A DNA stretch of 64,000 nt, taken from an uncultured Alphaproteobacteria bacterium. GTDB lineage: Bacteria; Pseudomonadota; Alphaproteobacteria; Geminicoccales; Geminicoccaceae. The number at the start of each line of letters is the position of its first letter. Position 1 is the first letter of the stretch. The notes below the pieces were generated by a model that did no database searches, had not been told where the DNA came from, and saw only the letters and a list, made by a program, of their open reading frames with translations. The position numbers and the translations under genes are program-made. Shown in pieces: positions 9,825-19,132 of the stretch. The stretch lies in NCBI GenBank assembly GCA_937995535.1, contig CALKJU010000050.1:44174-108173 (forward strand). The letters run 5' to 3'.

Positions 9825-11201
9825 GTGAAGGTCATCGTCTGCGGCGCCGGCCAGGTCGGCTTCAACATCGCCCGCTATCTCGCCATGGCGGGCAACGACG
9901 TGACGATCGTCGACCAGAGCGCCGAACTGGCGCAGCGGATCGGCGACAGCCTCGACATCCAGTCGATCGTCGGCCATGCCTCGCTGCCGGGCACGCTCGA
10001 CCAGGCCGGCGCACAGGACGCGGACCTGCTGATCGCCGTCACCTACGCCGACGAAGTCAACATGGTGGCGTGCCAGGTCGCGCACACGCTGTTCAACGTG
10101 CCGACCAAGATCGCGCGCATCCGGAACCAAGCCTATCTCGAGAGCCGGTGGCAGGATCTGTTCCGGCGCAACCACCTGCCGATCGACGTGATCATCTCAC
10201 CGGAGCGTGAGGTGGCGCACGCGATCGCGTTGCGCCTCGACGTACCCGGCGCGGTCAATGTCGTTCCGTTCGTCGACGACGTCGTCCGGCTCATCGCGAT
10301 CCGTGCCCAAGAGGACTGCCCGGTCCTCAACACGCCGCTGCGCCAGCTCACCTATCTGTTCCCGGACCTGCACATGGTCGTGGTCGGGATCGGCCGGGGC
10401 GAGCGGTTCTTCATCCCCGACGCCGACGACCAGATCATGGCGCAGGACGAGGTCCACTTCGTGGTCGACACCGACCACATCGCCCGGGCGCTGCCGGCGT
10501 TCGGGCAGGGCGAACGGGTCAGCGAACGGGTCGTCATCGCCGGCGGCGGGAACATCGGTCTGTTTCTCGCCCAGGAGCTGGAGGAGCGCTATCCGTCACT
10601 CAATCTGACGGTCATCGAGGCGAGCCCGCAGCGAGCCGAAACGGTCGCCGACCGGTTGCAGCGCGGCATGGTCCTGCGCGGCGACGCCCGCGACCGCGAC
10701 CTGCTCGACGAGGCGAACATCGGCGCGACCGAGGCCATCGTCACGGTGACCAACGACGACGAGGTCAACATCATGGCGGCCTTGCTCGCCAAGCGGCTCG
10801 GCTGCCGGCGCGCCATGGCGCTCGTCAACAACACCAGCTACACGCTGCTGATGCGGGCGATCGGCATCGACGTCGCGATCAATCCTCGTGACACGACGGT
10901 TTCCAGCATCCTTCAGCATGTCCGGCGCGGGCGCATCAAGGCGGTGCACACGATTCGCGACGGCGAGGCCGAAATCTTCGAGGCCGAGGCCCTGGAGACC
11001 TCGCCACTCGTGGGACGGCCGCTCAAGGAGCTGCGCCGCTCCGGCGGGATGATCGTCGGTGCCATCGTCCGCGACGGCCGGATGATCACCCCGCGGGCCG
11101 ACACGGTCGTCGCGGCGCATGACCGGGTCGTGATCGTGGCGCGCAGCGACATGGTGAAGAAGGTCGAGCAACTGTTCGCGGTGCGGCTGGATTACTTCTG
11201 A
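9825..11201 (+). CDS. trkA: Trk potassium uptake regulatory subunit TrkA
   Basis: A 458-residue peripheral NAD-binding subunit that gates a Trk potassium channel. It has two RCK_N/RCK_C pairs: the first begins KVIVCGAGQVGFNIARYLA, the second near residue 227 with VVIAGGGNIGLFLAQELEE. Each is followed by a TrkA-C domain, the last ending in the EQLFAVRLDYF tail. Start is GTG at 9825. No trkH/trkG pore gene lies in the window. trkA directly behind ntrX is a conserved alphaproteobacterial order. Confidence 0.96.
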   Translation: MKVIVCGAGQVGFNIARYLAMAGNDVTIVDQSAELAQRIGDSLDIQSIVGHASLPGTLDQAGAQDADLLIAVTYADEVNMVACQVAHTLFNVPTKIARIRNQAYLESRWQDLFRRNHLPIDVIISPEREVAHAIALRLDVPGAVNVVPFVDDVVRLIAIRAQEDCPVLNTPLRQLTYLFPDLHMVVVGIGRGERFFIPDADDQIMAQDEVHFVVDTDHIARALPAFGQGERVSERVVIAGGGNIGLFLAQELEERYPSLNLTVIEASPQRAETVADRLQRGMVLRGDARDRDLLDEANIGATEAIVTVTNDDEVNIMAALLAKRLGCRRAMALVNNTSYTLLMRAIGIDVAINPRDTTVSSILQHVRRGRIKAVHTIRDGEAEIFEAEALETSPLVGRPLKELRRSGGMIVGAIVRDGRMITPRADTVVAAHDRVVIVARSDMVKKVEQLFAVRLDYF

Positions 11202-11399
11202 CCACGCCGCCTTGCATGGCGCGCCCGCGAAAAAGCCGCTTGCTACGACCAGGACGCCTCGGTAAGCGGGACTCGTGCCGGCCTGAAGGACCTGCGACCT
11301 GGCCTTGTCACCAACGAAGGCGCTACCCGACGGCGTGACCCGGGCATGACCGATGCCGCGCGCCGCCCTGTCGCTGCGCAGAAGATCAAAGGTCAATCC

Positions 11400-11660
11400 A
11401 TGGCGAGCGAAAAGCAACAGAACCTGCAGGACGTGTTCCTAAATCACGTCCGAAAGAACAAGGTTCCGGTGACCGTGTTCCTGATCAACGGCGTCAAGCT
11501 GCAGGGCGTGATCAGCTCGTTCGACAATTTCTGCCTGTTGCTGCGCCGGGACGGGCATGTCCAGCTTGTCTACAAGCACGCGGTGTCGACCGTGATGCCG
11601 AGCGCAGCGGTCCGCCTCTACGATCCGAACGCGGCAGAGGAGGGTCCGCCACCGGCGTGA
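11400..11660 (+). CDS. hfq: RNA chaperone Hfq
   Basis: An 86-residue Sm-like protein that forms hexamers and mediates small-RNA pairing. The Sm1 region includes [20 protein letters not shown] and the proximal-face Sm2 motif is [11 protein letters not shown]. The start was set at ATG 11400 (MASEKQQ), preceded by AAAGG at a suitable distance; an upstream in-frame ATG at 11346 would add 18 residues without family match. The 198 bases between trkA and hfq probably hold its own promoter, but no clear box was seen. hflX overlaps its stop, as in many proteobacteria. Confidence 0.97.
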   Translation: MASEKQQNLQDVFLNHVRKNKVPVTVFLINGVKLQGVISSFDNFCLLLRRDGHVQLVYKHAVSTVMPSAAVRLYDPNAAEEGPPPA

Positions 11661-13036
11661 CCGGAGACTCCCCGACCCCGTCGGCCGAGGGGAACGGGCG
11701 CGGCCGCGCGCTGGTTGTCGTGCCGCTGCTCCACCCGGATCAGGATCCCGAGCCGCGGCGCGACGAGGCGGTGGGTCTTGTCGAGGCGCTCGACCTTGCG
11801 GTCGCGGGCGCGGTCACCGTCGTCCTGCGCCGCCCGGTGCCGGCGACGCTTCTCGGGGCCGGCAAGGTCGAGGAGATCGCAGCGCTGCTCCGCGACGCGC
11901 CGGTCGAGCTGGTGGTCGTCGACGCCGCCCTGACCCCGGTCCAGCAGCGCAACCTCGAGCGCCGCTGGCAGACCAAGGTCATCGACCGCACCGGGCTGAT
12001 CCTGGAGATCTTCGGCGCTCGCGCACGGACACGCGAGGGTGTACTTCAGGTCGAGCTGGCCGCGCTGTCCTACCAGCGCTCCCGGCTGGTCCGCTCCTGG
12101 ACCCATCTCGAGCGCCAGCGCGGTGGCTTCGGTTTCGTCGGTGGCCCGGGCGAAAGCCAGCTCGAACTCGATCGGCGGCGGATCGGCGAACGCATCGCAC
12201 AGCTTAGGCGCGATCTCGAGGCCGTGAAGCGGACCCGACGGCTGCACCGTGCCGCGCGGCGCCGCGTCCCCTACCCGGTCGTGGCACTGGTCGGCTACAC
12301 CAATGCCGGCAAGTCGACCCTGTTCAATCGGCTGACCGGCGCCTCGGTCACGGCGCGGGACCAGCTCTTTGCAACCCTCGATCCGACCATGCGTGCGGTC
12401 CGCCTGCCGTCGGGCGACGAGATCATCCTGTCGGACACCGTGGGCTTCATCTCCGAGCTGCCGACGACCCTGGTGGCGGCGTTCCGCGCCACGCTCGAGG
12501 AGGTGATCGCGGCCGATCTCATCCTGCACGTCCGCGACATCAGCCATCCGCAGACCGCGCAGCAGCGGGCGGATGTGCTGAAGGTGCTGGCCGAGCTCGG
12601 GGTCGCCACGGATCCGGCAGCCGCGGCCGGAGCGCCGCTCCTCGAAGTGTGGAACAAGAGCGACCGGCTCGACCCCGCCCAGCGCGCGGACCTGGCCGCG
12701 CTCGCCGCGCGCCGCGACGATGTGGCGCTGGTCTCCGCGTTACGGGGGGAGGGGCTGGATGGCCTGATGGCGCTGATCGAGCGCGCGCTGCGCCAGCGCC
12801 GCCAGGTGCTCGATCTCGAGCTCGATCCGACGGAAGGTGCGCTGCTGGCTTGGCTGTACGCGCGTGGCGAGGTCATCGAACGCCAGGATGGCGACGCGCG
12901 CATCCGTCTGCGAGTGGCGCTGGATCCGGTGTCGATGGGGCAGCTCGAACGCCGCCGTGGCGCGTCCGGCCCGGCGGACGAGCCACCTGCGCGGTCAGGC
13001 GGACGCGCTCGCCGTCGCGCGCCGGCCGCTCGGTAG
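11657..13036 (+). CDS. hflX: Ribosome-dissociating GTPase HflX
   Basis: A 459-residue GTPase that rescues stalled or heat-damaged ribosomes. Residues about 15-200 are the HflX N-terminal domain, including [13 protein letters not shown] and the conserved glycine-rich linker [20 protein letters not shown]. The G domain follows with G1 [13 protein letters not shown]3 [10 protein letters not shown] and G4 NKSD. Start is GTG at 11657, overlapping the hfq stop. The last 42 bases overlap the convergent rsfS gene; the C-terminal arginine/alanine-rich tail is therefore encoded opposite rsfS. Confidence 0.96.
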   Translation: MTGDSPTPSAEGNGRGRALVVVPLLHPDQDPEPRRDEAVGLVEALDLAVAGAVTVVLRRPVPATLLGAGKVEEIAALLRDAPVELVVVDAALTPVQQRNLERRWQTKVIDRTGLILEIFGARARTREGVLQVELAALSYQRSRLVRSWTHLERQRGGFGFVGGPGESQLELDRRRIGERIAQLRRDLEAVKRTRRLHRAARRRVPYPVVALVGYTNAGKSTLFNRLTGASVTARDQLFATLDPTMRAVRLPSGDEIILSDTVGFISELPTTLVAAFRATLEEVIAADLILHVRDISHPQTAQQRADVLKVLAELGVATDPAAAAGAPLLEVWNKSDRLDPAQRADLAALAARRDDVALVSALRGEGLDGLMALIERALRQRRQVLDLELDPTEGALLAWLYARGEVIERQDGDARIRLRVALDPVSMGQLERRRGASGPADEPPARSGGRARRRAPAAR

Positions 13037-13399
13037 GACCGACCAGAGCCGCTCGAGGTCGTAGAACGCCCGAGTTTCGGCACGGAAAATGTGCACGATC
13101 ACGTCGCCGGCATCGATCAGGACCCAGTCCGATCCGGCGAGGCCCTCCGCACCGACCCTTTCGAGGCCCGCTTCCTTCAGCCGTGCCAGCAACTTGTCGG
13201 CGATCGCGGCGATGTGCCGCTGGGATGTGCCGGTGGCGACCACCATCGCGTCGGCAATCTCGGTCTTTCCGGTCAGGTCGATGACCACGGGCTCGATGGC
13301 CTTGTCGTCCTCCAACGATCTCTGGATGAGCGCCAGCAGCGCGTCCGTCGACGGCGGCTCGGCCTTTCCGTTCGCAGCCTCTATGACCCGCGCTCCCAC
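12995..13399 (-). CDS. rsfS: Ribosomal silencing factor RsfS
   Basis: A 134-residue RsfS/Iojap protein, which binds L14 and blocks subunit joining in starvation. The core reads LLALIQRSLEDDKAIEPVVI, then KTEIADAMVVATGTSQRHIAAIADKL and GSDWVLIDAGDVIVHIF, all diagnostic. GTG 13399 was chosen as the start because it needs only a 19-base overlap with nadD; the same frame is open to 13477. GAGGAA abuts the GTG, closer than ideal, so the true start is uncertain. It lies behind nadD, a conserved pairing, and overlaps hflX at its 3' end. Confidence 0.93.
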   Translation of the reverse strand: MGARVIEAANGKAEPPSTDALLALIQRSLEDDKAIEPVVIDLTGKTEIADAMVVATGTSQRHIAAIADKLLARLKEAGLERVGAEGLAGSDWVLIDAGDVIVHIFRAETRAFYDLERLWSVLPSGRRATASASA

Positions 13400-14058
13400 T
13401 TCCTCGCTGCCGCACCTGCGACACGCCGGATCGCCGTGCTCGACGCAGGATGCGCGCGCAGCCTCGCGAACGCCCATGCCGGCGGCCTCATGCCACAGAG
13501 CTCCTGCAGCCGGCGATCTTCGACCCGCGCGCCGGCGAAGTGATGCGCCACCACGCCGGACATCGCACGTTCAGAATAGGGAGCGCGCTCGAACGCCGCA
13601 ACGGGCACCGTCCGCAACAGGGCCTGCCAATGCCGCCACCGAGGAAGTTGGACGAGATTGTCCGCGCCGATCAGCCAGACGAACTGGTGCCCCGGCCAAG
13701 CGACCAGGCGACGCACCGTGTCGATCGTGTAGAACGTTCCGAAACGTGCCTCGAGGTCGAGCACGCGGATGCGCGGGTGCGCGGCCGTGCGCCTCGCCTG
13801 CGCCAGCCGGACGGCGAACGGCGCCATGCCCGCGACAGGCTTGAGCGGGTTCTGGGGGGCCACCAGCCACCACACCTCGTCCAGCGCCAAGCGGCGGAGC
13901 GCCTGCTCGCTGAGGTAGCGGTGCCCCTCGTGCGCCGGGTTGAAGGAGCCGCCGAGCAGGCCGACACGGCGCGCGCGGGCTGCGGCGGCCGGCTCCGGCG
14001 GCAGGGGCAGGTCGAGCCGGACGACCGGGCGGCGCTCGGTCAACCGTGCGTTAACCAT
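13381..14058 (-). CDS. nadD: Nicotinate-nucleotide adenylyltransferase NadD
   Basis: Catalyses NaMN + ATP to NaAD in NAD synthesis. The nucleotidyltransferase signature is VGLLGGSFNPAHEGHRYLSE, with HEGH as the HxGH motif, followed by WWLVAPQNPLK and the second motif SSTAIR near the end. Started at ATG 14058 it is 225 residues and still has about 30 residues before the Rossmann strand; ATGs at 14082 and 14100 would lengthen it further. The neighbouring gene upstream is a divergent sulfotransferase-like gene rather than proA, which is the usual partner in related genomes. Confidence 0.94.
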   Translation of the reverse strand: MVNARLTERRPVVRLDLPLPPEPAAAARARRVGLLGGSFNPAHEGHRYLSEQALRRLALDEVWWLVAPQNPLKPVAGMAPFAVRLAQARRTAAHPRIRVLDLEARFGTFYTIDTVRRLVAWPGHQFVWLIGADNLVQLPRWRHWQALLRTVPVAAFERAPYSERAMSGVVAHHFAGARVEDRRLQELCGMRPPAWAFARLRAHPASSTAIRRVAGAAARKWERGS

Positions 14059-14080
14059 TCGCCGCCATGCTGACCACGCC

Positions 14081-14935
14081 ATGCCGGACCGTGCTCCCAC
14101 CCCGCTGCGTCTCCTGCATCAGATGGCGCGGTCCGGCGGCACCCTCATCAGCCGCTGCCTCGCCTGCATGCAGGGCGTCGCGCTGTTGAGCGAGGTCCAC
14201 GCCGGCGCCACCGGCTTCGTCAACCCCCTGGCGCAGGCGCAGGCCTGGTTCGCGCCGTTCGACGCCGCGGCCTGGGCCGCGCTGGCCCGTCGTGGCGCCA
14301 TTCCCTTTCCCGACGCGATCGAGACGATCGAGCGGGCCCTTCGCCGCCAAGGCCACCGTCTCGTGCTCCGCGAATGGTCGCATCTCGACTTCACCGGTGT
14401 CCCGATCCTCGCCGAGCCGCCGTTGCGGTCGCTGACGGCCGAGGCGCTCGGGAACCGTTTCGACTTGATCCGGTTCGCTACGGTGCGTCATCCGCTCGAT
14501 CAATATCTCAGCGCCAGCGCCGTGCCGGCGCTGCGCGGCAAGCTCGCCGTCGGGCCGTATTTCAAGGGGTACCGCCGGTTCGCCGAGATGGCGGCGGAGG
14601 TCGGGTTCGTGACCTACGAGTCGTTCTGTGCCGACCCGGCGAGCACGATGCGGCGCCTGTGTACCAGCTTGCGGCTGCCTTTCGATCCGACCTTCGTCGA
14701 CCGGCAGGCGAGCTGGACACGCATCACGGGCGATCATGCGATCGGCGGCGGTCGGGGTGGGGCGGCACCGCGCATGCTGCCGCGCCGGGCCTGTCCGCGC
14801 GACACGCTCGACGCGATCACGAGCAACGCCGATTATCGGGCGAGCTTGGAGGTGCTCGGCTATCGCCGGTCGGAGCGCGAACTCACACCGGCCGGCACTG
14901 ACCCGTCCCGCGGACGAGATATTTGTACGTCGTGA
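14081..14935 (+). CDS. Sulfotransferase-like protein
   Basis: A 284-residue protein with a P-loop-like 5'-phosphosulfate binding segment near the N-terminus ([20 protein letters not shown]) and a second nucleotide-binding segment, [15 protein letters not shown], matching the 3'-phosphate site pattern RHPxD of sulfotransferases. The substrate is unknown. It sits between nadD and proA on the opposite strand, starting 22 bases from the nadD start, and its last 53 bases overlap the proA 3' end. That wedge position breaks a normally conserved cluster and suggests later insertion, though base composition resembles its neighbours. Confidence 0.72.
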   Translation: MPDRAPTPLRLLHQMARSGGTLISRCLACMQGVALLSEVHAGATGFVNPLAQAQAWFAPFDAAAWAALARRGAIPFPDAIETIERALRRQGHRLVLREWSHLDFTGVPILAEPPLRSLTAEALGNRFDLIRFATVRHPLDQYLSASAVPALRGKLAVGPYFKGYRRFAEMAAEVGFVTYESFCADPASTMRRLCTSLRLPFDPTFVDRQASWTRITGDHAIGGGRGGAAPRMLPRRACPRDTLDAITSNADYRASLEVLGYRRSERELTPAGTDPSRGRDICTS

Positions 14936-16160
14936 GCTGCTCGACGCCGACCGGGCCACGCGCGTGCAGTCGGCCGGTGGCGATCCCGATCTCCGCGCCC
15001 ATGCCGAACTCGCCGCCGTCGGCGAACTGAGTGGACGCATTGTGCAGCACGATCGCGCTGTCGACCGAGGCGAGAAACCGCTCGGCCGCGCCTGCGTCCT
15101 CGGTGACGATGCTGTCGGTGTGGTGCGATCCATAGGTCTCGATGTGCCGGATCGCCTCGTCGAGACCGGCGACGACACGTACTGCGAGGATCGCATCGAG
15201 ATATTCCGTTCGCCAGTCGGCCTCGCTCACCGGATGCGCCCGAGGCTCGAGCGCGCACACCTCGGCGTCACCGCGGATCTCGCAGCCACCGGCGATCAGC
15301 GCGTCGAGCACCGGTGGCAGCAGGCGGGGCGCGGCCGTGCGGTCGCATAGCAGCGTCTCGGCGGCGCCACAGATGCCGGTTCGGCGCAGCTTGGCGTTGA
15401 CGGCGATCCGCACCGCCATATCGGGATCCGCCGCCGCGTGCAGGTAGACGTGGCAATTGCCGTCGAGATGGGCGAGCACGGGGATCCGGCTCTCCTGCTG
15501 CACCCGCTCGATCAACGACCTGCCGCCGCGCGGCACGATCACGTCGATGTGCTCGCACATGCGCAGCATCAGCCCGACGGCGGCCCGGTCGCGGGTCGGC
15601 ACGAGCTGGATCGCGGCCTCCGGCAGACCGGCCGCGCTGAGGCCGGAGCGCAGCGCCGTGAGGATCGCCGACGAGGAATGGAAGCTCTCCGAGCCACCGC
15701 GCAGCAGCGCCGCGTTGCCGGCCTTGAGGCACAGACCGCCGGCATCGGCGGTGACGTTGGGCCGGCTCTCGTAGATGATGCCGACCACCCCCAACGGCAC
15801 CCGCACGCGCGCGATGTCGAGGCCGTTCGGCCGACGCCAGCGCGCGATCTCGGCCCCGACCGGGTCGGGCAGCTCGGCGATCGTGTCCAGCCCACGGGCC
15901 ATCGCCTCGATCCGGCGCTCGTCGAGCGCCAGACGGTCGAGCATGGCGGCGGAGTGCTGACGCTGGCGGGCCAGCGCCATGTCGCGGGCGTTGGCCGCGA
16001 GGATGGCCGCCGAGCCGTCCCGCAAGGCGCAGGCGGCGGCACGCAGGGCCTCGTCCTTCTGCGCCCGGCTCGCCCCGGCGAGTGTCCGGGCGGCATCGCG
16101 CGCCGCGTCGCCAAGGGCGGCGAGGCGAGCCTCCAGCGCGTCGTCGATCACGGTGGCCAT
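14883..16160 (-). CDS. proA: Glutamate-5-semialdehyde dehydrogenase (gamma-glutamyl phosphate reductase)
   Basis: A 425-residue NADPH-dependent enzyme of proline biosynthesis. Family blocks seen include [46 protein letters not shown], and the catalytic-cysteine region [13 protein letters not shown]. The C-terminus has [31 protein letters not shown] in consecutive conserved blocks. proB is not in the window; in relatives it usually lies just upstream, where here only a decayed remnant and a decarboxylase gene are found. Confidence 0.97.
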   Translation of the reverse strand: MATVIDDALEARLAALGDAARDAARTLAGASRAQKDEALRAAACALRDGSAAILAANARDMALARQRQHSAAMLDRLALDERRIEAMARGLDTIAELPDPVGAEIARWRRPNGLDIARVRVPLGVVGIIYESRPNVTADAGGLCLKAGNAALLRGGSESFHSSSAILTALRSGLSAAGLPEAAIQLVPTRDRAAVGLMLRMCEHIDVIVPRGGRSLIERVQQESRIPVLAHLDGNCHVYLHAAADPDMAVRIAVNAKLRRTGICGAAETLLCDRTAAPRLLPPVLDALIAGGCEIRGDAEVCALEPRAHPVSEADWRTEYLDAILAVRVVAGLDEAIRHIETYGSHHTDSIVTEDAGAAERFLASVDSAIVLHNASTQFADGGEFGMGAEIGIATGRLHARGPVGVEQLTTYKYLVRGTGQCRPV

Positions 16161-16228
16161 CGCGGGTCTCCCCCCGGAGTGGGGCCTGTCTAGCTCAACG
16201 GCAGACCGAGGGTGAAGGCCTGGGGCGA

Positions 16229-16618
16229 TCAGTGGCCTCCGGGCAGGCCGCGATCGTCGCCACCGACGCGCACGAAGCCGTCCGAGCCGAGGTCGCGGCC
16301 GATGGGGATCTTGTGGACCAGTGGTCTGCCCGCGGCCGGCAGGGCGGTCCGCCGTGCAGCGCGTCGAGCATCGCCTCGACGTCGCGCAGCCGGGCGCTCA
16401 GACGGAGGACCAGGCGCTGGCCGAGCTTGGCGTCGGCCCGCAGCGGTTCGAGGAAGCTGTCACCGTGGATCACCCCGGCCGAGGCCGAGGCGACGGCGCG
16501 GTCGATGGCGCTACGCGCGCACCGCTCCAGCCCACCGCTCTCGCCCGGAGACCCGGGCTCGCCGACGAGACCCTGGGGAATGCTCTCGCCGGCGCCGTCC
16601 GGCACCGGCGAGCGCGGG
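16229..16618 (-). pseudogene. Decayed cyclic-nucleotide-binding-domain gene (frameshifted remnant)
   Basis: This stretch between proA and the decarboxylase gene has no intact gene. On the minus strand a well-biased coding frame reads QGLVGE, then ARSAIDRAVASASA and GDSFLEPLRADAKLGQRLVL followed by [16 protein letters not shown], which resembles the end of a cNMP-binding domain and the start of its C-helix. Codon bias is lost near 16340-16356 and resumes in the neighbouring frame ([20 protein letters not shown]), ending at the stop at 16229-16231. The N-terminal half of the domain is missing at the decarboxylase stop. Identification rests on pattern similarity only. Confidence 0.5.
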
Positions 16619-17788
16619 TCAGGCGGCGCGGGCCACCGGTGGCGGCGGGGCATTGGCGACGCCGACATACCAGGGCGGATCGTTGACGACCGCCACCCGG
16701 CTGTCGTGGAAGCCGTTGAACCCCGTCCGCAGGGCGTTCGAGTAGGCCCCCATCATGCCGACCTCGAGCCACTCGCCCTGCTGAACATCTGCAGGCAGCC
16801 AATGGGGGCCGGGCATGCTGTCGATGCTGTCGCAGGTCGGCCCGAACAGGTCGAACGCCTCCAGCGCGGCGGCACGCGGCCGATCGCGGACCACGCGCAT
16901 CGGGAAGTGCGGTCCGATCCACTTCAGCTCGGCCAAGTTCCCGTAGACGCCGTCGTTGAGGTAGAGCGACCGCCCGCGACGCAGCTCGACACGCGCCAGC
17001 ACCGAAGCCCCGGTGGCAACCAGCGCGCGACCGGGCTCACATTGCAGGTGGCAGCGCAGCCCATGACCGCGCACGGCGTCGCGAATCACGCCGGCGAAGC
17101 TCCCGAAAGACGGCTCGTCGCCCGTGTAAGCGGCCGGGAAACCGCCGCCGACGTCGAGGTGGTCGATGCCTCCGGCGCGCCCGGCGACGTCGGCCGCCAT
17201 CGCGATCGCGCGCGCGAACGCGCGTGGCTCGACGCACTGCGAGCCGACGTGGAATGTCAGGCCGACCTCACGCGCGACCGCGCGGGCGGCTCGCAGCAGG
17301 GCCACCGCCTCGTCGGGCGAGCAGCCGAACTTGCCGGTCAGCGCGAGCACGGCGCCGTCGCCGGGGACGGCGAGGCGGACGAACAGCTCGAGGTCATTGG
17401 CCCGCCCGGTCGCCGCGACGACCTTGGCGAGCTCGTCCGCGTGGTCGAAGACAAACCGTCGCACACCGTGATCACGGTACGCCTCGGCCACCGCCTCCGG
17501 GCTCTTCACCGGATGCATGAAATGGCAGCGGGCCTCGGGCAGGAACTCGCGCACGCGGCGCACCTCGGCGATCGAGGCGGTGTCGAACTCGCGTACACCA
17601 CCCGCCCACAACGCCCGCAGCACAAGCGGCTCGTCGTTGCATTTGACGGCGTAGAGCACGTCGCCCGGGAACGTCGCCACGATCTCGCGGGCCGCAGCGA
17701 CCAGCGTACGCGGGCGGATGCACACGACCGGATCTGTGGTGGAGTGAACAGAAAGCAGCGCCGCGGCGCTGCCGTAGGCCTGGACCAT
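16619..17788 (-). CDS. PLP-dependent ornithine/lysine decarboxylase (alanine-racemase fold, group IV)
   Basis: A 389-residue fold-type III decarboxylase making putrescine (or cadaverine) for polyamine synthesis. The PLP lysine is K49 in VLYAVKCNDEPLVL. Other family blocks are FHVGSQC, LDVGGGFPAAY, EPGRALVATG, the substrate-site GPTCDSID and the MGAYSNALRTGFNGF end. The start at ATG 17788 has a strong ribosome site, GGGAGGTCGGT; the frame stays open upstream without family match. Ornithine versus lysine or diaminopimelate preference cannot be settled; the GPTCDSID form fits ornithine decarboxylase best. It is divergent from the GST gene. Confidence 0.88.
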   Translation of the reverse strand: MVQAYGSAAALLSVHSTTDPVVCIRPRTLVAAAREIVATFPGDVLYAVKCNDEPLVLRALWAGGVREFDTASIAEVRRVREFLPEARCHFMHPVKSPEAVAEAYRDHGVRRFVFDHADELAKVVAATGRANDLELFVRLAVPGDGAVLALTGKFGCSPDEAVALLRAARAVAREVGLTFHVGSQCVEPRAFARAIAMAADVAGRAGGIDHLDVGGGFPAAYTGDEPSFGSFAGVIRDAVRGHGLRCHLQCEPGRALVATGASVLARVELRRGRSLYLNDGVYGNLAELKWIGPHFPMRVVRDRPRAAALEAFDLFGPTCDSIDSMPGPHWLPADVQQGEWLEVGMMGAYSNALRTGFNGFHDSRVAVVNDPPWYVGVANAPPPPVARAA

Positions 17789-17964
17789 ACCGACCTCCCA
17801 ACCCCTGGGGGAGTTAGTGATCAGACAGCCGCAGCCGCGCGCGCCGCAGTGCGTTGGCTTCCTTTCAACGCAGCGGCATATGGGGGAGGGGGACGGGCAA
17901 GTAAAGACCTTTCTGACCGCGCGGACAGCTTCTAAGCTCGGGTGTGACCGCGGTTGGGGCATCC

Positions 17965-18594
17965 ATGATCGACCTCTACACCTGGAGCACGCCCAACGGG
18001 CGCAAGGTCTCGATCATGCTCGAGGAGTGCGGGCTCACCTACGCCGTCCATCCGATCGACATCACGAAGGGCGAGCAGTTCGATCCGGAATTTCTGAAGA
18101 TCAGCCCGAACAACAAGATTCCGGCCATCGTCGATGGCGACAATGGATGGAGCGTGTTCGAATCAGGTGCGATCCTGATCTGCCTCGCCGAGAAGACCGA
18201 GAGCTTCCTGCCCACCGACCCGCGCGCGCGGCTGACGACGCTTGAGTGGCTGATGTGGCAGATGGGCGGGATCGGGCCCTTCCTCGGGCAGGCGCACCAT
18301 TTCCTGCGCTTCGCCCCGGAGCGGATCCCCTACGCCATCAAGCGCTATGTCGACGAGGCGCACCGCCTCTACGGGGTGATGGACCGCCGCCTCGCTGCGC
18401 ATGAGTGGCTCGCCGGTGACTGCTACAGCATCGCCGACATCGCCACTTGGCCGTGGATCTCGCGCCACGAGTGGCAGACCATCGACCTCGCGGACTACCC
18501 GAACGTACACCGCTGGTACGACGCGATCCGCGCCCGCCCGGCGGTCCAGCGTGGCTACGACGTACCACGCATGGGCCAGCAGATCCCGCCATGA
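17965..18594 (+). CDS. Glutathione S-transferase, Nu-class/YghU-like (disulfide-bond oxidoreductase)
   Basis: A 209-residue GST. The N-terminal thioredoxin fold starts [21 protein letters not shown]; the TPNG motif in place of a catalytic Ser/Tyr is typical of YfcG/YghU-type enzymes that reduce organic peroxides and mixed disulfides with glutathione. NNKIPAIVD holds the cis-proline and FESGAIL the glutathione gamma-Glu contact. The C-terminal helical domain includes [17 protein letters not shown]. The start was taken at ATG 17965; an in-frame GTG lies 21 bases upstream. Its stop overlaps the next gene as ATGA. Confidence 0.9.
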   Translation: MIDLYTWSTPNGRKVSIMLEECGLTYAVHPIDITKGEQFDPEFLKISPNNKIPAIVDGDNGWSVFESGAILICLAEKTESFLPTDPRARLTTLEWLMWQMGGIGPFLGQAHHFLRFAPERIPYAIKRYVDEAHRLYGVMDRRLAAHEWLAGDCYSIADIATWPWISRHEWQTIDLADYPNVHRWYDAIRARPAVQRGYDVPRMGQQIPP

Positions 18595-19070
18595 GCCTGC
18601 TCGCGACCGCATCGGTGCGCCGGGTCCAGGAGGCGCTGACTGGCGCCGGCTCGGCTGCGCGTGTGGTGGCGCTGACCGACACGGCGCGGAGCGCCGAGGA
18701 CGCTGCCCGCGCCGTCGGCTGCCCGCTCGGCGCGATCGTCAAGTCTCTCGTCTTCATGGTCGCCGACCAGCCGGTGATGGTGCTGGTGGCCGGCGACCGG
18801 CGCTGCGACCTGGCTGCGCTGCCGGCGGCGGTCGGAATCGACGGCAAGGTGCGCCGCGCCGATGCCGACCAGGTCCGTGCCGCGACCGGCTACGCCATCG
18901 GTGGCGTGGCGCCCGTCGGCCACACGCTGCCGGTCGTGATCGACGCGAGCCTGGAGCGTTTCGAGGAGGTCTGGGCGGCAGCCGGCCACCCCTACTGCGT
19001 CTTCCCGACGACCGTGGCGGAACTTGTTCGACTGACACGCGGGCGGGTCGACGACGCTATTGCGGTCTGA
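18591..19070 (+). CDS. YbaK/EbsC-type aminoacyl-tRNA deacylase
   Basis: A 159-residue single-domain YbaK/ProX-like protein, which hydrolyses mischarged aminoacyl-tRNA. Seen are the [14 protein letters not shown] strand-helix with the conserved catalytic-region lysine, [11 protein letters not shown], the substrate-loop segment [14 protein letters not shown], and the closing [16 protein letters not shown]. These match the stand-alone YbaK subgroup rather than ProRS INS domains. The exact tRNA substrate (Cys-tRNA-Pro or other) is not deducible. It is translationally coupled to the GST gene by an ATGA overlap. Confidence 0.88.
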   Translation: MSLLATASVRRVQEALTGAGSAARVVALTDTARSAEDAARAVGCPLGAIVKSLVFMVADQPVMVLVAGDRRCDLAALPAAVGIDGKVRRADADQVRAATGYAIGGVAPVGHTLPVVIDASLERFEEVWAAAGHPYCVFPTTVAELVRLTRGRVDDAIAV

Positions 19071-19083
19071 CGGCAGCGGCTTG

Positions 19084-19103
19084 GCGCGCGCGTGGCCGCG
19101 CGC
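19084..19103 (+). terminator. GC hairpin between the deacylase and acyl-CoA ligase genes
   Basis: A 7-bp perfect stem (GCGCGCG with CGCGCGC) around a 6-base loop, without a following T run. It could attenuate transcription or simply reflect GC richness. Confidence 0.25.
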
Positions 19104-19132
19104 TACCCGAGCGGCGGTCGGGGAGAGAAGCG

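Noticed and set aside
16187..16206. tRNA-like D-arm sequence (TAGCTCAACGGCAGA) upstream of proA
   Set aside because: No anticodon stem or T-loop follows within tRNA distance, and the D-stem pairs imperfectly.
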